Shown here: positions 47,324 to 61,062 of the stretch, piece by piece | Layout: every line of letters starts with the position of its first letter | Position numbering within the stretch: position 1 is the stretch's first letter | Assembly: GCA_032209605.1 (NCBI GenBank) | Contig: JASFXZ010000026.1 | Span: 3,038,001-3,102,000 of the forward strand | From: Mactromeris polynyma | Taxonomy: Eukaryota > Mollusca > Bivalvia > Venerida > Mactridae | Reading direction: 5' to 3' | DNA: 64,000 nt | Position numbers and translations under genes: made by a program | Notes under the pieces: generated by a model | What the model was told of the DNA's origin: nothing | Seen by the model: the letters and a program-made list of their open reading frames with translations, nothing else | Databases searched by the model: none

Positions 47324-50300
47324 ATGGCTGCCTCCAGCAATAATGGAAATAAACCGGCGACAATGCCGAACTCAATACGATTTCTTTTCGGTGGAACAGC
47401 CGGGTAATTTTTTATTTACATCAATCTGATATCATTTTAGCCGTCGCAAAGACTTTATAGATGCCGGCACCTTTGTTTTGATATGTTGTTTCAGTTTTAT
47501 TTAACCTTCATTCTCCACCCACCTATTTCTTGTAAAATAATGTTTCGTACTCAATTATTTTCGTTCTTCGTGCTATTTTCCATTATACTACAACATAGTA
47601 ATATTCAGGAATCTGATGTGTTTTTATTTGTTTCGAAATAAGTGAATTTGTTCATTTGTCTATTAATATGGCTCTACTCAAGGTACTGGTTAGTCCAAAT
47701 TTGGCATTTAAAAATTATATAGGGAAGGAGTCGAGGACCTGTACCCCTACCGGCCCTAGCCAATGCCTAATTTTTAAATGCCAAATTTGGACTAACCAGT
47801 ACCTTGAGTAGAGCCATATTAATAGACAAATGAACAAATTCACTTATTTCGAAACAAATAAAAACACATCAGATTCCTGAATATTACTATTTTGTACCTC
47901 TAGTCTAGGGGAACAGAAGTTCTGTGTCCATGGATTCCCTATTTTGGACAGACTTCCTGTTTGGGAGTTCGACTAGTACACATTATCAGCTTAATTGAAT
48001 TATAATATTAATTTAATTATCTGTATTAAAAACTATTATTAAGTCTTAATGGAGTACCCTCAGGCCCCAACTGCCTTTGATGATTTGCCTGCTATTTCAA
48101 GAATTGGTGACAACCCTGCATGTGACCTACTGTTAAGATAATTGTAATCTAATTGCTAGATTATTATCCACATTATGCTTTGAAATGAACACAGGCCTGA
48201 CTGTTCTGTGCATAAAATATAAATTCTATGTTTCAGAATGGCTGCCACACTCTTTGTCCAACCATTGGATCTTGTCAAAAACAGAATGCAGCTAAGTGGT
48301 GAGTGGTTAAAAATCTGTTTGTATCTTGATGCTCTTCTTTAAGGTTTACCTATATATGCATGATATTAGAACCAATTGTTTTAAACAACCAGCCTTGCAT
48401 TCAGTTATAGAGCTCTAAAAGTTGCAAACATTATGAAAGTTAGCTGCAAACACCTTTATTGAATGCTGAAGACAAAATTTTGACATTTCAATAATGGATA
48501 TCAGGGGTTCCAGTTGACCCTTTGACCAGGAATTTCCGAAATGCTGAAATTTGACCCCAAGGATTCTGGCTGAAGGGTCAATTCTTTTGAAATTACACTA
48601 TAGGTAATATGGCTATAAAATGGTTAAATTAGCCCAAAATTTATCAAAATGACCCTTGGCATTCAGCACCTACTGAAACATATTTGTATTTGTTGTGTTA
48701 AATTTAATACACACTAAAGGCAAATAACATATTGTAACAACTCCAAGTTCTACGGGGGAAAAATAACTAAGTAACACGAGGTTCGCTCCACAATGTTTAA
48801 TCCCACAGTATTCAATGATATATCCAACACGCAATAACAGACTAAGAGACTGAGTGACTCCTTACTTCATAATGACAATGCCTTATATACTGAGTAAAGA
48901 ATCCAACTAATCCTTAAATACAGCCAGATCCCAATGTGAAGATAAATCCACATGATCCTGCAGATCCGATGGTTCCTTTAACTCCAAATTTGCCACAATA
49001 TATTATTTATTATTGCCCTTTTCTGTATATAGACTTTGTTATATTTCAGACAGTTTAAGTGGTCCCCCAGTCTGACAGTGTATTGATTTATTTTAATTTA
49101 TTACCAGGATGAAACAGACAATATATTTTCTGATTTTAAGTACCTGTCAATTTAATGTAGGCCATTATGTATGTTGTACTGTTAAGGATACCTTTTGCCA
49201 TTAAATGTGTAATGTTTAAGTGGTGATTTACTTGCTTAAACATCTCTGGTGACTTTAGTGTAGTGGTAGTATTGATAATTGCATACCTCTATATATATTA
49301 ATGTCTACTTCAGGGGTGTCAATAAGAGCCAGGAGCTGGTAAAATTACCCAGTAACTTATGCATCATCACCCGGCTACTCTTCTTGTATAGATGATCATA
49401 ATTACGGTATGGGAATCCCCCCTCCCCCTTAGACCCCTGGCTAAATTTGGTGATTTCCCAGCTACTTCAAGAATTTAGTGACACCCATGATAAGTTACAA
49501 ATGTATCTTTTAGATTATCATCAAACAAATCTCAGAAAAGGGATTTGTGATACTTCTTCAGGGGTTCCATTTGACCCTAGAGTTGACCCTTGGTATTTCC
49601 AAAAAGTCACATTTTGACCCTCAGAAATCTGGCTGAAAGGTCCATTTTTCTATAAATTATAGGCAAATTTGGTGATAAAATACATTATAAAATTCAGCAC
49701 CTAGTGGATCCCCTGATTGATTGGACTGTATTATTATTATAACTTGATGTCTACTCGAAATCAATAAGTTTTATATTATATACAGGTGAAGGGGGATCTA
49801 AACGCCAGTACAAGACAAGTTTCCATGCTTTACGTTCCATCATTGCTAGCGAGGGTTTGTTTGCTGTGTACACGGGGTAAGTATTTCGAAGTCTGTAATT
49901 ATTTTCTCGTTAACAAATTTCTATTGTAACATCAGTGATTGTTTTTGTTAATTTCACTACCGAATATCCCCTTATCAAAACGGGTCCATTTCCCCCAAAA
50001 AATCTTCATCTTTATCCCCAATTCTTTGTTCATCCCCCCCTGACACTTAGGATTTTTACTGAAAGGTCAGTTTTTCTCTAAATTATAGGAATGTTTGCTA
50101 TAAAATGGTTGGCTGTAAAATATGGTAAAAAATTATCAAAAAGATTTAGCACCTAGTGGAACCCCTGTTAACATAGATGTATTATATCAAATGTTATATA
50201 AATGGTGTCAGTATAAATACTAGCAACCCCAACTCAATTTTTAAATTAATTAAACCTCAACACAGAGTATTGTGTTGTCTTTTAGAGATTCACAGAAACT

Positions 50301-53300
50301 GTTTTCCTTTTTTTTTATATATGTTGATAAATAAAAAAAATATGGCAGTTTGAATCCGACAATTTGTCGCGAAAGTTCTGAAATTTTCGCTATAGGAATT
50401 TAAACTAAATGTGATTTACGCCGATGGCACCGAATATCGAAGTCGAAGCGTGATCAATTTAGTAAAGTGGTCATAACTTTTTTATTTCTTGAGATATTTA
50501 AAATATTTGAATCCAATGTTTCAGGTTATCAGCGGGTTTACTTAGACAGGCTACATACACCACTACTAGACTGGGTATATATACATCGCTGTTTGAATAT
50601 GCTACAAGGTAATGGTTGTTGTCATAGATACCTTACATGTCACACATTATGCTACAGGGCTCTAGAAATCCACTAGCTCCACGTTCTGGACTAAAGTCAT
50701 GTTTTAAGGAACACGAAAAATCGGTCAATGCGCTACCAGGATTCGAACCCTGGTCTACAGATTGCCAGTCCGTTATGCTAACCCCTACACCACAGCGACC
50801 TTACGTCGTTTTCATGTAAATTTAACTTATATAAAGTTGATAAAGGTTAACTTCACATTGGACTAAGTACGGGGCGAATTTTTACATCCTAGTCTAGTGC
50901 TGATTCGGGCTACTTACAGTTCAGTTGAAGTGAGTCCCGGACAAGACTGTTTTAAACCTAATCAACATCAGGCAATAAATTACAAATAAAAGTAGTTCAT
51001 ACAAGCTTAATCATACAGGACCCCATGATGTCAAATAATTGACTGATATTCTCGGACAACTAGCCTCTTATGTCTGACAAGTCTAATTTTACATTTCCAT
51101 TAGTCCCGGACAGGTATCTTTGAAAAACCTTTCCAGAGCCCTGAATGCTATATATGCTACTTATATGGTATCAAACCTTCTGAACTGATTTGTAATTCCA
51201 GCTTTTAGCTGGTCCAGTCTGGTTCCAGTAATCACAAAGGGTGAAGCTAATTAAGGAGGACCAGTAATCTATAAATATTTTTCTGATGTTTGGGTTTTAC
51301 TGTTGAATTCATATAAGGTTGTACACGGACATATAAAGTTTAAACCATGGATTAGTAATATCCAACTATGTCAATGTCGATTTGTTTGAACTCTTGCGTG
51401 CAGCGAGATATCTTCAAAGATCAAACCCACGATATAAAATATTGCAACCCTTGAAACCTCATTTGAGATGGTCTTAATATTGAGGTTGAATAAAGAGCAA
51501 AACGGAGAAAATGGACTTGAAAATTGTGTTCTTGATTTTGAGGTGGTCTTATTATCAAGGTGGTGTTTATGTGAGGGTTTACTGTACACAGTATTGGTAA
51601 ATATGCATATAGATTTTTTGTTTTATTTGGACTTCATGAAAAAAATTATATTTATTTTACAGAGATGGCAAAAGTCCCAACTTTTTTATGAAAGCTGGAA
51701 TCGGCTGTACTGCAGGTGGTATAGGTGCGTTTGTTGGTACGCCAGCTGAAATCTCACTGATTAGAATGACCGCAGATGGAAGGTGGGTGTGACTATCTAC
51801 ATGTTTGGTTCTAATAATTCTTCTTGTTAAGCGTTAAAGTGACATTATTTCTCTTCAAAAAAGTTATCAACAATATATGAAACTGTATCTAACATCTCTT
51901 TTTTATGGCTAATTTGGGGCCGATATTGGGCCCCATTCCCCAAAGAAAAAGGCATATATTTTCCCTACTTAGAAAGAAAATTCCACATCAGTAAAATTAT
52001 TTAAAATTTTAGCATTATAAATACCCAAATTTGATGATTCATGATGCAAATTTACTCTATCAAAAGGACCTGCCATACAATGCCAAAAAGCTGGAAAAAA
52101 ATGGCTGTACTAACTGCTAACGTTTGTCATTGAAATAATATATGCAATATTATTGTCATTAATTAGCAAGCAGTATTGTTTACACTTGGGGGAATAATTA
52201 AAATTATTAGTATTAGTTTATTAGACTGTAATTATCTGTTAAACAGCATTTCAGCTCTAGAATCTGAGTTCTTAGTGTACTCCTAGTAAACAGAAAATAT
52301 TTATCTCTTACAGTTAAATGATTTTAAAAAGTTCAAATTTCATCAGTTTTCATATTTAGCTCTACTAGCCAAAGTTTTTGCAAATTGTCTGTTATGTGTG
52401 CATCAGTCTGTTCACTTTTCATTTAAGCAATGTCTCCTCCTAAATCACTTGACCAACTTTGACTTAATTTCACAGGAATGTTCTTTGGGTGGTCCTCTGT
52501 CAAAGATCTTCAAATGGTTACGGTCTGTTGCATAAATAGGTCACAGGAGCTAAAAAAAGATTTTAAAATTGAAAACTTTAAAAATCATTTTTCTTCAGAA
52601 CCATAAGACACAGTTTTCATATTTAGTGTGTAACATTGTCTAGTGGTCCCCTACCAAGATTGTTCAAATCATGTCCTAAGGGTCAATATGACCCTGCCCC
52701 ACGGGTCACATGTTTTACATAGACTTATATAGGGAATATCTTTGAAAATCCAACAGTGTGTCAGTTAGCTGAAAGCTAAATGTGTGTTTAAGCAATGATG
52801 AAATATGTACTGTTCTGTATGCAGGTTGCCAGTAGCAGAGAGACGAGGTTATACAAATGTATTTAATGCTATTGCGAGAATATCCAAGGAAGAAGGGGTC
52901 ATGACTCTATGGAGGGTAGGTTTATGATTAAGCCATCCTTTAAAACTTGTGTGATTGTGGTTATGCATCCCTGAATTTTAACTGTGGGTAGGTAGGTAGG
53001 TTTTTTAGTATAGTACTGTAAATTAGCTAAAATACTGAGAGAAAAAATTCATTGAAAAAATTAATCGAGTAGCGGCATTTTCCATGAGGTTGTCGCGTAA
53101 CTGCAAACAAACAAATTTTTAAGGGTGGCCTTAATGGATGTTGAATACTATCCTAGTTTAGTTTAAACTTATTTATTTTATATTTAATTGTGAAACAAGT
53201 TGTTACAACTTATAGGTATCACTCTTGAAGACTCCGTCTTGGCTTACTTACCTGTAATTTTATGCCAAACTTCTTGGCTAACAATCAAACTTGCTCAACA

Positions 53301-56300
53301 TGGAGCTCAAACACAAGAAGTTGGAATCTGTGCTGATCAGGAGATAGACGCCTAACCCCTCGAGCAGTACACTTAAAGGGCATAAAGTGTTACTCATATA
53401 TATGTCTGTGCAAATAATTGGTTTCCGATCTATAACTTTTGAAAGGATGAATTCAATTCATTCGTATTGGGCACATTAGCATAGGATAGTTGTACTTTTG
53501 CACCCTTGTCCAGGATTGCTGATGTATTTTCATGGTTAATTTACAGGGATGTTGGCCAACAGTGGCTCGTGCAATGGTAGTCAATGCTGCCCAACTTGCT
53601 TCATACTCACAGGCTAAGGAAGGTCTGAAAAATACAGGTATGTAACAGATTATTAATTATATCTCCAGCCACAGATGTGTCATTCTCTGAGATTTTTGAC
53701 CCAAATGACATATCTGGGCGAAATTGAGTTATAAACATTTCTAAAAGCAGGGATATGTAGGTAACTTCAATAAACATTTCTCAAAGCAGGGATATATGTA
53801 GGTCATTACAAAATAAAATTCTTTTCAAAACCACATTTTTTTCAGGGAATTACAGTACTTTAATATGGACATGACGACTACAAAAATGCACCTGTTAAAC
53901 AAAGGGAGACAACCCTCTTTCAATGTGACATAGGGGAAATATATAAATAGTTGGTTAAAAAGGGGCCATCTTGATGTTTACTGATAAATGTTTTGCTTAA
54001 AAATCCCAGAGAATACCACATTTCTATTGGGTTGTCTGTCCATCAGCCTCAGCTAACATCAAGGGCAGATGGTTCGCATTTGTGTAATGGATTTTTTTCA
54101 ATATGGAGTCATTATTCCTTCTGTTTAGGGACTTTCTTTACAGAAGGTAAAAACTTTTTGAAATCCTCATGATACCGAACGCTATGGGGCTATTTTTTAG
54201 AGGTGAAAAAATCTGTCTATTTGAAAGTTTAAGCTTAAAAATTATATTTGAAAGAAGTAAAAAGTCCTTAGCCTAGAATGTTAGAGCATGCGTCAGTCTG
54301 TCTTTACACAGAATCTATTCCAGCCTTTGACCCACTTTAATGCCAATTATGTCCAGTTAGACATGTAGAGTTTTAGATATCATCAGCTTCCAGCACAGAT
54401 TGAAACAGAGTTACCTATATTGTCACATGGGAAACTCCGGTCTGGGCCCGTATTGCAGATGCATGTTAAGTGAATCTTCAATATTTTCGCTTAAGTTCAA
54501 AACTTCAAATGGATGTAAGGATAAGGATGAAATTTTACTTAATATGTTTCTGTAATATTGCCCCTGGTGTACTAGACTTGATGCACTTCGATTGAGTCTA
54601 CTTTTTAGCTGATTTTTTATATAATAGTGTACTTTTAACAATATAAGTAAAACAGTGTGCATGGACTTACACATCTATGGTATTGAAAAAAGTCCTTTAA
54701 ACAACACATGCAGACTTACAGCTTGTTTTGTCAGCTTGAAGCATATTGACGACCTAACATGAGTGTTCGTGTTTTATTGAATTTATTAAACTTGTCAGCA
54801 AAAATGTTATTATGCTCCGCAACGCCTCGTATTATTAACATTGTATCATTTTTTCGGATTGTGCTGTTGGGCATTCTCTGCATTTCATGTGTATTTTTCT
54901 TTTCGTTGTTCTCTTTTCAAGAAGACTTTTGTTGGTGATTTTGTTTGGCCAAAACGATTCGGCGGCAATCTGATCCAAATTACAAAACAGATTTTTTTTG
55001 GGATGGGAGTTATTTTATTTTCTTCATCAATAAGTATGTGTGGGGCGAGGGCATCCCACTTCATACTTTACAAAACAATAGTAGTTTATATAATTGTAAT
55101 TAATACAATTTATGATTAGTATTTCATATAAATCTCTATGCTTCAATGCAAGATATAAACCATGTATGTAAAAAAACAGATTTCGCATTGCTGTTATATA
55201 TTCTGATCTTGGTTTTGGTACTGATGAATAGGGTGGAAGAGAGAGAATAAGTTGCTACAGGGAACGCCACATACATAAGACAGTGCCTCAAGCTGGACAA
55301 ATGTTTTAATAGCCTTCACTTGATATCTTTCTTTTATTTTGCAGGTTATTTTACTGAAGGTTTATTTCTCCATTTTGTTGCCAGTATGATAAGTGGACTT
55401 GTCACTACTTTCTTCTCAATGCCTGTAGATATTGCTAAAACTAGGTAAGTTCTTTCTTTAATAGTATAATTAATCATATGATAATAATGTCGGAACTCGT
55501 TTATTTCACAACCTTATATACGAATACTCGGTTTCATTTGAAATAAGTATAATGTCCCGATGTGTCTTCTTAGGCATGTATAATTGAAATGGGCAACCTA
55601 CAAAACAGATGCAAATTCCACCAAACATGTGCTATTTGATTGATTTAACATGTACAAAAATAAAGTTGGACGCCATTTTGTTACCAGTTGGCGGTGCCTT
55701 TAGGGACATCTCTAGAAAAATGTCCTCTTGTAAACATTGTCTTTAAATTCGATGGGATGATTATTACTCTAACACCGCTTTGTTACTGCAGCGTAATTGA
55801 TGAAGACTTTTTTTTAGAGATTTTTGAGTTAAAATTAGGAATAGCCCAATGTAAATGATTGTTTTCAGAAAATTTAAATGATAACAATAGACCTGAGTAT
55901 TGAAAAGGCCATAATTTCCTTAAAAAGCTCATTGTAGTCACTTTGATGGATTCCGAGGATTGCGGAAAATTTGGACATCGCACTATAAAAACTTCCGGTA
56001 TGTAAATGACATGACATAATAGATATTTGGATTTCTCGGATTACACCGGTCACTAGTATACACCGGTAACAGGGTCATAGACTATACTGCTAGTATACAC
56101 CGTAACAGGGTCATAGACTATACTGTCTTTCCAAAAAAACGGTGAAGAGGCATAAAATGTTACCACTGTCCATCCATGCAAAAAATGGATTTCCAATCAA
56201 CAACTTTTGAAAGGACGGATGGATTCAATTCATATTGGGCACTTATGTATAGGATAATAAATACAGGTCAAATTCGAAATCGGTCACAATTGACCTATTT

Positions 56301-58159
56301 TTGTAGGAGTTGTGGCCCTTTCTTGACATAAAAATTGGTTTAATAATAACTCTTGAAAGGATGGATGGATTCAATTCATATTGGGCACATAAGCTTAGGA
56401 TAATGATATACTGGTCAAGTTCACTTTTAAGTTACAATCCGCAAATCTTTGGAGGAGTTATGGCCCTTTTTTACTTAAAACCCGTAGCAGGGCATCCATA
56501 TCCTGCGGACACATCTAGTTAAATATCAAACATGTCATAACTCAAAATTGATCTTGTATATTTCAGGGTACAAAACATGAAGATTATTGATGGAAAACCA
56601 GAGTATAAAAGTGCTGTGGTAAGATCTGTTTGTCTTTAGATTATCTCATCATTTTGTAATTGTTCACTATCATATGTTAATATTTCAATGCATGACAATA
56701 TTCTGTAGATGAAAGCGAAACAATAGATACTGACGTATCAGGTTAATTAATAGGTGAATATTCTTATGAATACATAAGTCTGTTACACGTTTTGTTTACT
56801 AAACGCTCAGTGCCGTTTTTGTTTCCGACTATGAATTAACATTGCATTCGGAAAATAAAATATTTTTAGCTTGAGGGAGCGGAGGATTGACTTCTGAATC
56901 GGGTCTGTTATTAAATAATTTCATTGATAGCTGTTTCATGCGTCAGAGGTCAAGCCTTGTCACATACATGTATATAGGTACTTTCTTTGACCTCTGATCG
57001 ATGAGAAAGTAGTGTAACATAGGGGAGGAACAATGGTAGAAAAATATTCCCACACTGTAACTTGAGTGTACAATAAGAATGATAAGGGCTATTGAATAAC
57101 TTATGAAAGATGAAAGTAAGTTGTCTGCCTCTCTCTGCCAGAATGGCATTGGTTTTGACATCTGAAGCATCTGTGTATTACTGCAAAACCTCCTAGAAAA
57201 CACTTCCAAAATGGAGCAAAAATTACCAAAACGCATTTTCTTCCAGGAGCTTTGCCCCCCTTGCCACCCACAGGGGCATTGCCCCTTGCCTAAAGTGGCC
57301 CTGATACCCATCATCTTGAAAAAAATGTTTTCCTCTTTCAAGCTCTCGGGTCAATCACAATGTAGTAAAAAGTCTATTCTATGTTAACAACATCTTTGTC
57401 TGTCTGTTGTCTTAAACCTATCTTAAAATGCATATCTGTGTTATTATTTGATTGAATTCAATGGTATTGATATTTCATACTTTCCAAAGCAGGGGAAGAA
57501 ATCTAAACTAGTTTATCTGCATATAAATAAAGAAGTTGACGAACATGTTTTGCTTTTGTCCATTGAAAAGCATACTGAATATATTGAACAAGGGAAATAA
57601 CTCTACTTCCAATACCTAGAAATCAATTCAATGTCTTTTCATGGCTCTAAGTTATTACAGTAATTTTGATTACGCTATGAATTATTTCTTTTAGTTTATA
57701 TATACCTCCTTTGTTAAACTTTAAAAGGTTATAGGGAATATAATGTTAACAATGATGAAATAAGCAGATATATAAAAATAACTTATTCATTATGCTCATG
57801 TGAGCAGTTGGCTCAGAAAGTTGAAAAAATATTCCCAAGTGTTTATCAAAATGGCTGATGATTAAGAACAAGGGAGGGAACTATTGTACATATGGGAACT
57901 ATCTATTGAGCGTTTATTGTAGATACTAACTTGTGCCTATCATTGGTTTCACTACATATCACTGTTTTACTATTTTTAGGATGTCGTAGCGAAAGTGGTC
58001 AGACAAGAAGGAGTATTCAGTCTGTGGAAGGGATTCACGCCATACTACGCTCGACTGGGACCCCATACCGTACTCACGTTTATATTCTTAGAACAGATGA
58101 ATAAATATTACAAGCGTGTTGTGTTGAAGGACTTGTCAGCTGGAGGCGGCGGACTTTAA
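47324..58159 (+). CDS. SLC25A11: Mitochondrial 2-oxoglutarate/malate carrier
   Basis: Ten coding exons: 47324-47403, 48237-48298, 49786-49876, 50525-50608, 51663-51782, 52825-52915, 53547-53637, 55345-55444, 56567-56618 and 57980-58159. All have GT-AG borders and matching phases, 951 nt in total, 316 residues (human 314). The protein exchanges 2-oxoglutarate for malate across the inner mitochondrial membrane and serves the malate-aspartate shuttle. The three carrier repeats show their signatures: PLDLVKNR (exon 2), PAEISLIR (exon 5) and PVDIAKTR (exon 8). Family-typical stretches include FLFGGTAG, LSAGLLRQATYTTTRLGIY, GAFVGTPAE, RMTADGRLP, LWRGCWPTVARAMVVNAAQL, IQNM-like VQNMKIIDGKPEY, and LWKGFTPYYARLGPHTVLTF. 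The start follows AAG before ATGG. No disruption was seen. A long 3' UTR may run to AATAAA at 61240-61245, which is followed by GT-rich sequence. Confidence 0.97.
47596..47889. repeat. Perfect 122-bp inverted repeat in SLC25A11 intron 1
   Basis: Arms 47596-47717 and 47768-47889 are exact inverses over the length I compared, with a 50-bp spacer (47718-47767). Transcribed, this forms a long perfect hairpin within the pre-mRNA. Confidence 0.92.
48502..48675 (-). mobile_element. GGGGTTCC-family MITE in SLC25A11 intron 2
   Basis: Opens TCAGGGGTTCCAGTTGACCC and closes ATTCAGCACCTACTG; inverse orientation to the 18.5-kb copy. Confidence 0.55.
49559..49715 (-). mobile_element. GGGGTTCC-family MITE, second copy in intron 2
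   Basis: CAGGGGTTCCATTTGACCCT to TTCAGCACCTAGTGGATCCC CTG; it lies 70 bp upstream of exon 3. Confidence 0.55.
50036..50169 (-). mobile_element. GGGGTTCC-family MITE, partial copy in intron 3
   Basis: Only the closing half is clear: AAAATTATCAAAAAGATTTA then GCACCTAGTGGAACCCCTG. Confidence 0.5.
50725..50802 (-). repeat. tRNA-derived sequence in SLC25A11 intron 4
   Basis: On the minus strand GGTGTAGGGGTTAGCATAAC (box A-like) and GGTTCGAATCC (box B) frame an arm ACGGA-CTGGCAA-TCTGT. The T stem has a mismatch and the acceptor does not pair well, so a SINE head or tRNA pseudogene is likelier than a working tRNA. Confidence 0.5.
51452..51592 (-). mobile_element. CAGTAAAACCTC-family MITE in SLC25A11 intron 4
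   Basis: Read on the minus strand it starts TACAGTAAACCCTCACATAA and runs through CTTATTCAACCTCAATATTAAGACC; it ends 71 bp before exon 5. Confidence 0.55.
52370..52720 (-). repeat. Dispersed mollusc-type repeat in SLC25A11 intron 5
   Basis: Inverse of the 37-kb family: CTCCTCCTAAATCACTTGAC, GGAATGTTCTTTGGGTGGTC, GGTCTGTTGCATAAATAGGT and CTAGTGGTCCCC blocks. Confidence 0.5.
56160..56520 (+). repeat. Two-unit tandem repeat in SLC25A11 intron 8
   Basis: CTTTTGAAAGGACGGATGGA then TTCAATTCATATTGGGCAC recurs after about 150 bp; a related single unit is in intron 6 (53440-53510). Confidence 0.5.
56619..57979. other. SLC25A11 intron 9
   Basis: 1.36 kb. It holds a GGGGCAATGCCCCT-type hairpin (57274-57287) within text resembling a dispersed repeat. 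A 132-codon minus-strand frame here looks incidental. Confidence 0.4.
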
Positions 58160-59260
58160 GGATGCCTGTAACCTAGGCAACAAGAGAACTGTTGTAGTGA
58201 TTTTTATTTGTTACGTTATCATCAGTGAGTGGAGATCTTGCACCATTTATTTAACTGCCATTTCTTTTCAATCAGAATATGTTGCGTATGATATTTAGAT
58301 GTATGGTATGTGTATATTTACGCAAGTAAACAAGTTTGCGTATAGGCGATTTTGTTGTTGAAATGTTTGCGAATTACAAAAATGAGAATTGCTACACAAG
58401 TATTTCATGATAAAATTCTGTAATCAAGGAAAATTTACTTTGACTGATCTTTTCGTGACCCATAAAATTGCAAAATTCGCAAACATTTCCAAATCACGAC
58501 CACAACCTCTTATAAGTAGTTTATATGAATTCTTTGCTAGCTACACGCCCTCATTTTTATAGGGTAACTTGGCAATTTGATGCATTTCAGTGGAGTGTCG
58601 TGTTGTTAGTTATCATCTGAACAGCAATCGGTCTACGTTAGGCTATTTTCAGGGATGAGAATTTGCTGCCAGTCAGCAGATTTCAGCTTTTTTGACACCT
58701 GCTGGCATCATTTTTTAGATCGATGTAAATCCGATGACAAAGTTCAGAGCAAGGGGGGTAACCTCGTGACAACCATATTTCCACACGACACAGCAGGAAT
58801 TTTGGCTGAATATTTACTAACTCGAATATTTTGTTGTGCTAGTTTGAGACAGTGTATTCCATCATAGATACAGGGTTTAAATTGTTTTTCTTTCCCTTTC
58901 TCATCCCCGTATTTTAGGTGTAGACTGGGCTGGTATTTATGTGCTTTCTTGTGCCCCACCGACATAATGGTGAGGTTGTTATGTACTTGGTTTTTAATTC
59001 TGAGCTTTTTACTGGCTTACTAATGATTTATCAGACATCTTTGTTCTGAACAAGTGTTTGGTTGTTTGTTCCAATGAAATTGATTCGTATAATTTTTTTA
59101 TCAATTACTTGTAAGTATTATTTATTGCTTTTTCTAGATTTCCATAACTTAATTTGTGTAATCGTCTCCTTGTTTCTCATATTGCTCTGCTAGCCAGATA
59201 TTTTTTGATTATATAACAGAATGTTGCTAGGATACATTTTTATCTAGATACTGCGGGAAG

Positions 59261-59332
59261 GCATGATGGTCTAGGGGTATAGTACTGATCTCCTGGTCAG
59301 CAGGCTGAGTGTTCGAAACCTGCCATAGGCAG
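59261..59332 (+). repeat. tRNA-derived sequence
   Basis: TGATGGTCTAGGGGTATAGT (box A-like) and TGTTCGAAACC (box B-like) at tRNA spacing, but stems are poor. Likely a SINE head. Confidence 0.4.
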
Positions 59333-59848
59333 AAATCTTCCACGGTTTTCATAATTCCTGAATTAGGTGATAGTACTGGTTAGACACCCAGTAAACAGTC
59401 ATCGAGAGTGTTAAATGTTATATTATTTGTTGTAAAAACTTATTTCACCATCAATGTAAAAACAATCAGTTTAAACGAAAATACTGTTATTATATATTAT
59501 AACAGAATATTGCTATGATATCGCAATAACTATGACAAAGGATACATGTATCATTTTTTTTAGATTATTTGATAATATAAGAATATGTTACTATGGTAAC
59601 CATGTTAGTAGATACTAATATATAACAAAATATTACTAAGGTTACCTTGTTTGTTCATACTGTGATTATATACCAAAATGTTGCTATGATACTCCCATAA
59701 CTATAATAAAATTGTATTGTTTTATGCACAATATTATTGGTTCTAATGCTAATATACAGTTGTTAACAACTCTTTTTTACATGTAACTAGGAGATATATG
59801 TGTTCTGTAATTTGAATTTGTTCCATGTTCAATTATTGTATTTGAAAC

Positions 59849-60016
59849 TACTGTAAAATCTCACTTAAAGACCACTTCAAAATTAAGAACACAATTTTCA
59901 AGTCTATTTTCCCTGTTTTCCTCGGTATTCAACCTCAAATATTAAGACCACCTCTATAATAAGACCGGTTTTCAAGGGTCCTAAGGGTGGTTATATATTA
60001 TTGAGGTTTTACTGTA
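59849..60016 (+). mobile_element. CAGTAAAACCTC-family MITE
   Basis: TACTGTAAAATCTCACTTAA at the start and TTATTGAGGTTTTACTGTA at the end are near inverses. Confidence 0.65.
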
Positions 60017-60784
60017 TAGACATGTTGATTTCATTGCCGCTGATTTCTTGTGGGCTTTAGTGTGTTAATCAGCCACTGTCTGTCAGAACACTACTTTTGT
60101 CTTTCCGCTTGTCACTGTTTAAATATATTGAAATAGAAATAGTTTTACTTGCTTATGTCTCTACTGGTTTGATTTCTGATCTGATCGTAAGTTTAGAGGC
60201 CAGCGGCATGTATGTACACGCAAGAACACGCACACTTGCAGGCATGATCAACATTTCCTAGTGCGATCCTTTTATATGGTCATGGTTTTGGCCACTGTTG
60301 ATACTATTTATTTTTATGTCCACATCTTAGTAGTGTGTTGTTCACCAGTCTTATATGCACGCACTTATTATTGTCTAGAATTTGCATTTTGTTCGTTGGG
60401 GTTGATCCCCTTTGAACCTTTCAAATCAAAATTTACTGTATGTTGATAAGTATTTATCGACGTTGTACCTTTTTACCAAATCAATTTTGCTGAAATAATT
60501 ATGGTATATATTGTAAATTAGTTAAGGATGTCTTGTTGACAATGTCTTCTGTGTTGAAATTTCTGTATTTACATATTATATATGAGAATGAATTGTAATT
60601 ATGTGAATATGAACAACTTGCTATTTAAAGGGATTTTGTCAGCATGAAAAAGATTGATCAGCGTTCAGATATAAAGTTGTACAATATGTTGTTTCTAAGC
60701 AATATTGGTGCTGTAATATGAGGTATTGTATCCTGCATTATTAATGAAAATATATTATTTATATTTTGAATAACAAATATTTGA

Positions 60785-61062
60785 CATACGAACATCCGGA
60801 CGAACGTCCCTCTGTACATACAAACCTCTGGACATACAAACTTCCGGACATACAAACTTCTGGACATACAAATCCTCTGGACATACAAACCCTCCGGACA
60901 AACAAACCCTCCAGACATACAAACCCTCCGGACATACAACCCCTCCGGACATACAAACCTCTGGACATACAAACATCCGGACATACAAACCCTCCGGACA
61001 TACAAACATCCGGACATACAAACCCTCCGGACATACAAACATCCGGACATACAAACCCTCTG
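60785..61062 (+). repeat. 16/17-bp minisatellite, unit GGACATACAAACCCTCC
   Basis: About 16 units alternate between 16 and 17 bp with small changes (CATCC, TTCC, CTCT). The array is free of stop codons in all three minus-strand frames and one plus-strand frame across most of its length. Confidence 0.9.

Noticed and set aside
56943..57341. 132-codon minus-strand frame
   Set aside because: Inside SLC25A11 intron 9, low-complexity and repeat-like; no domain recognised.
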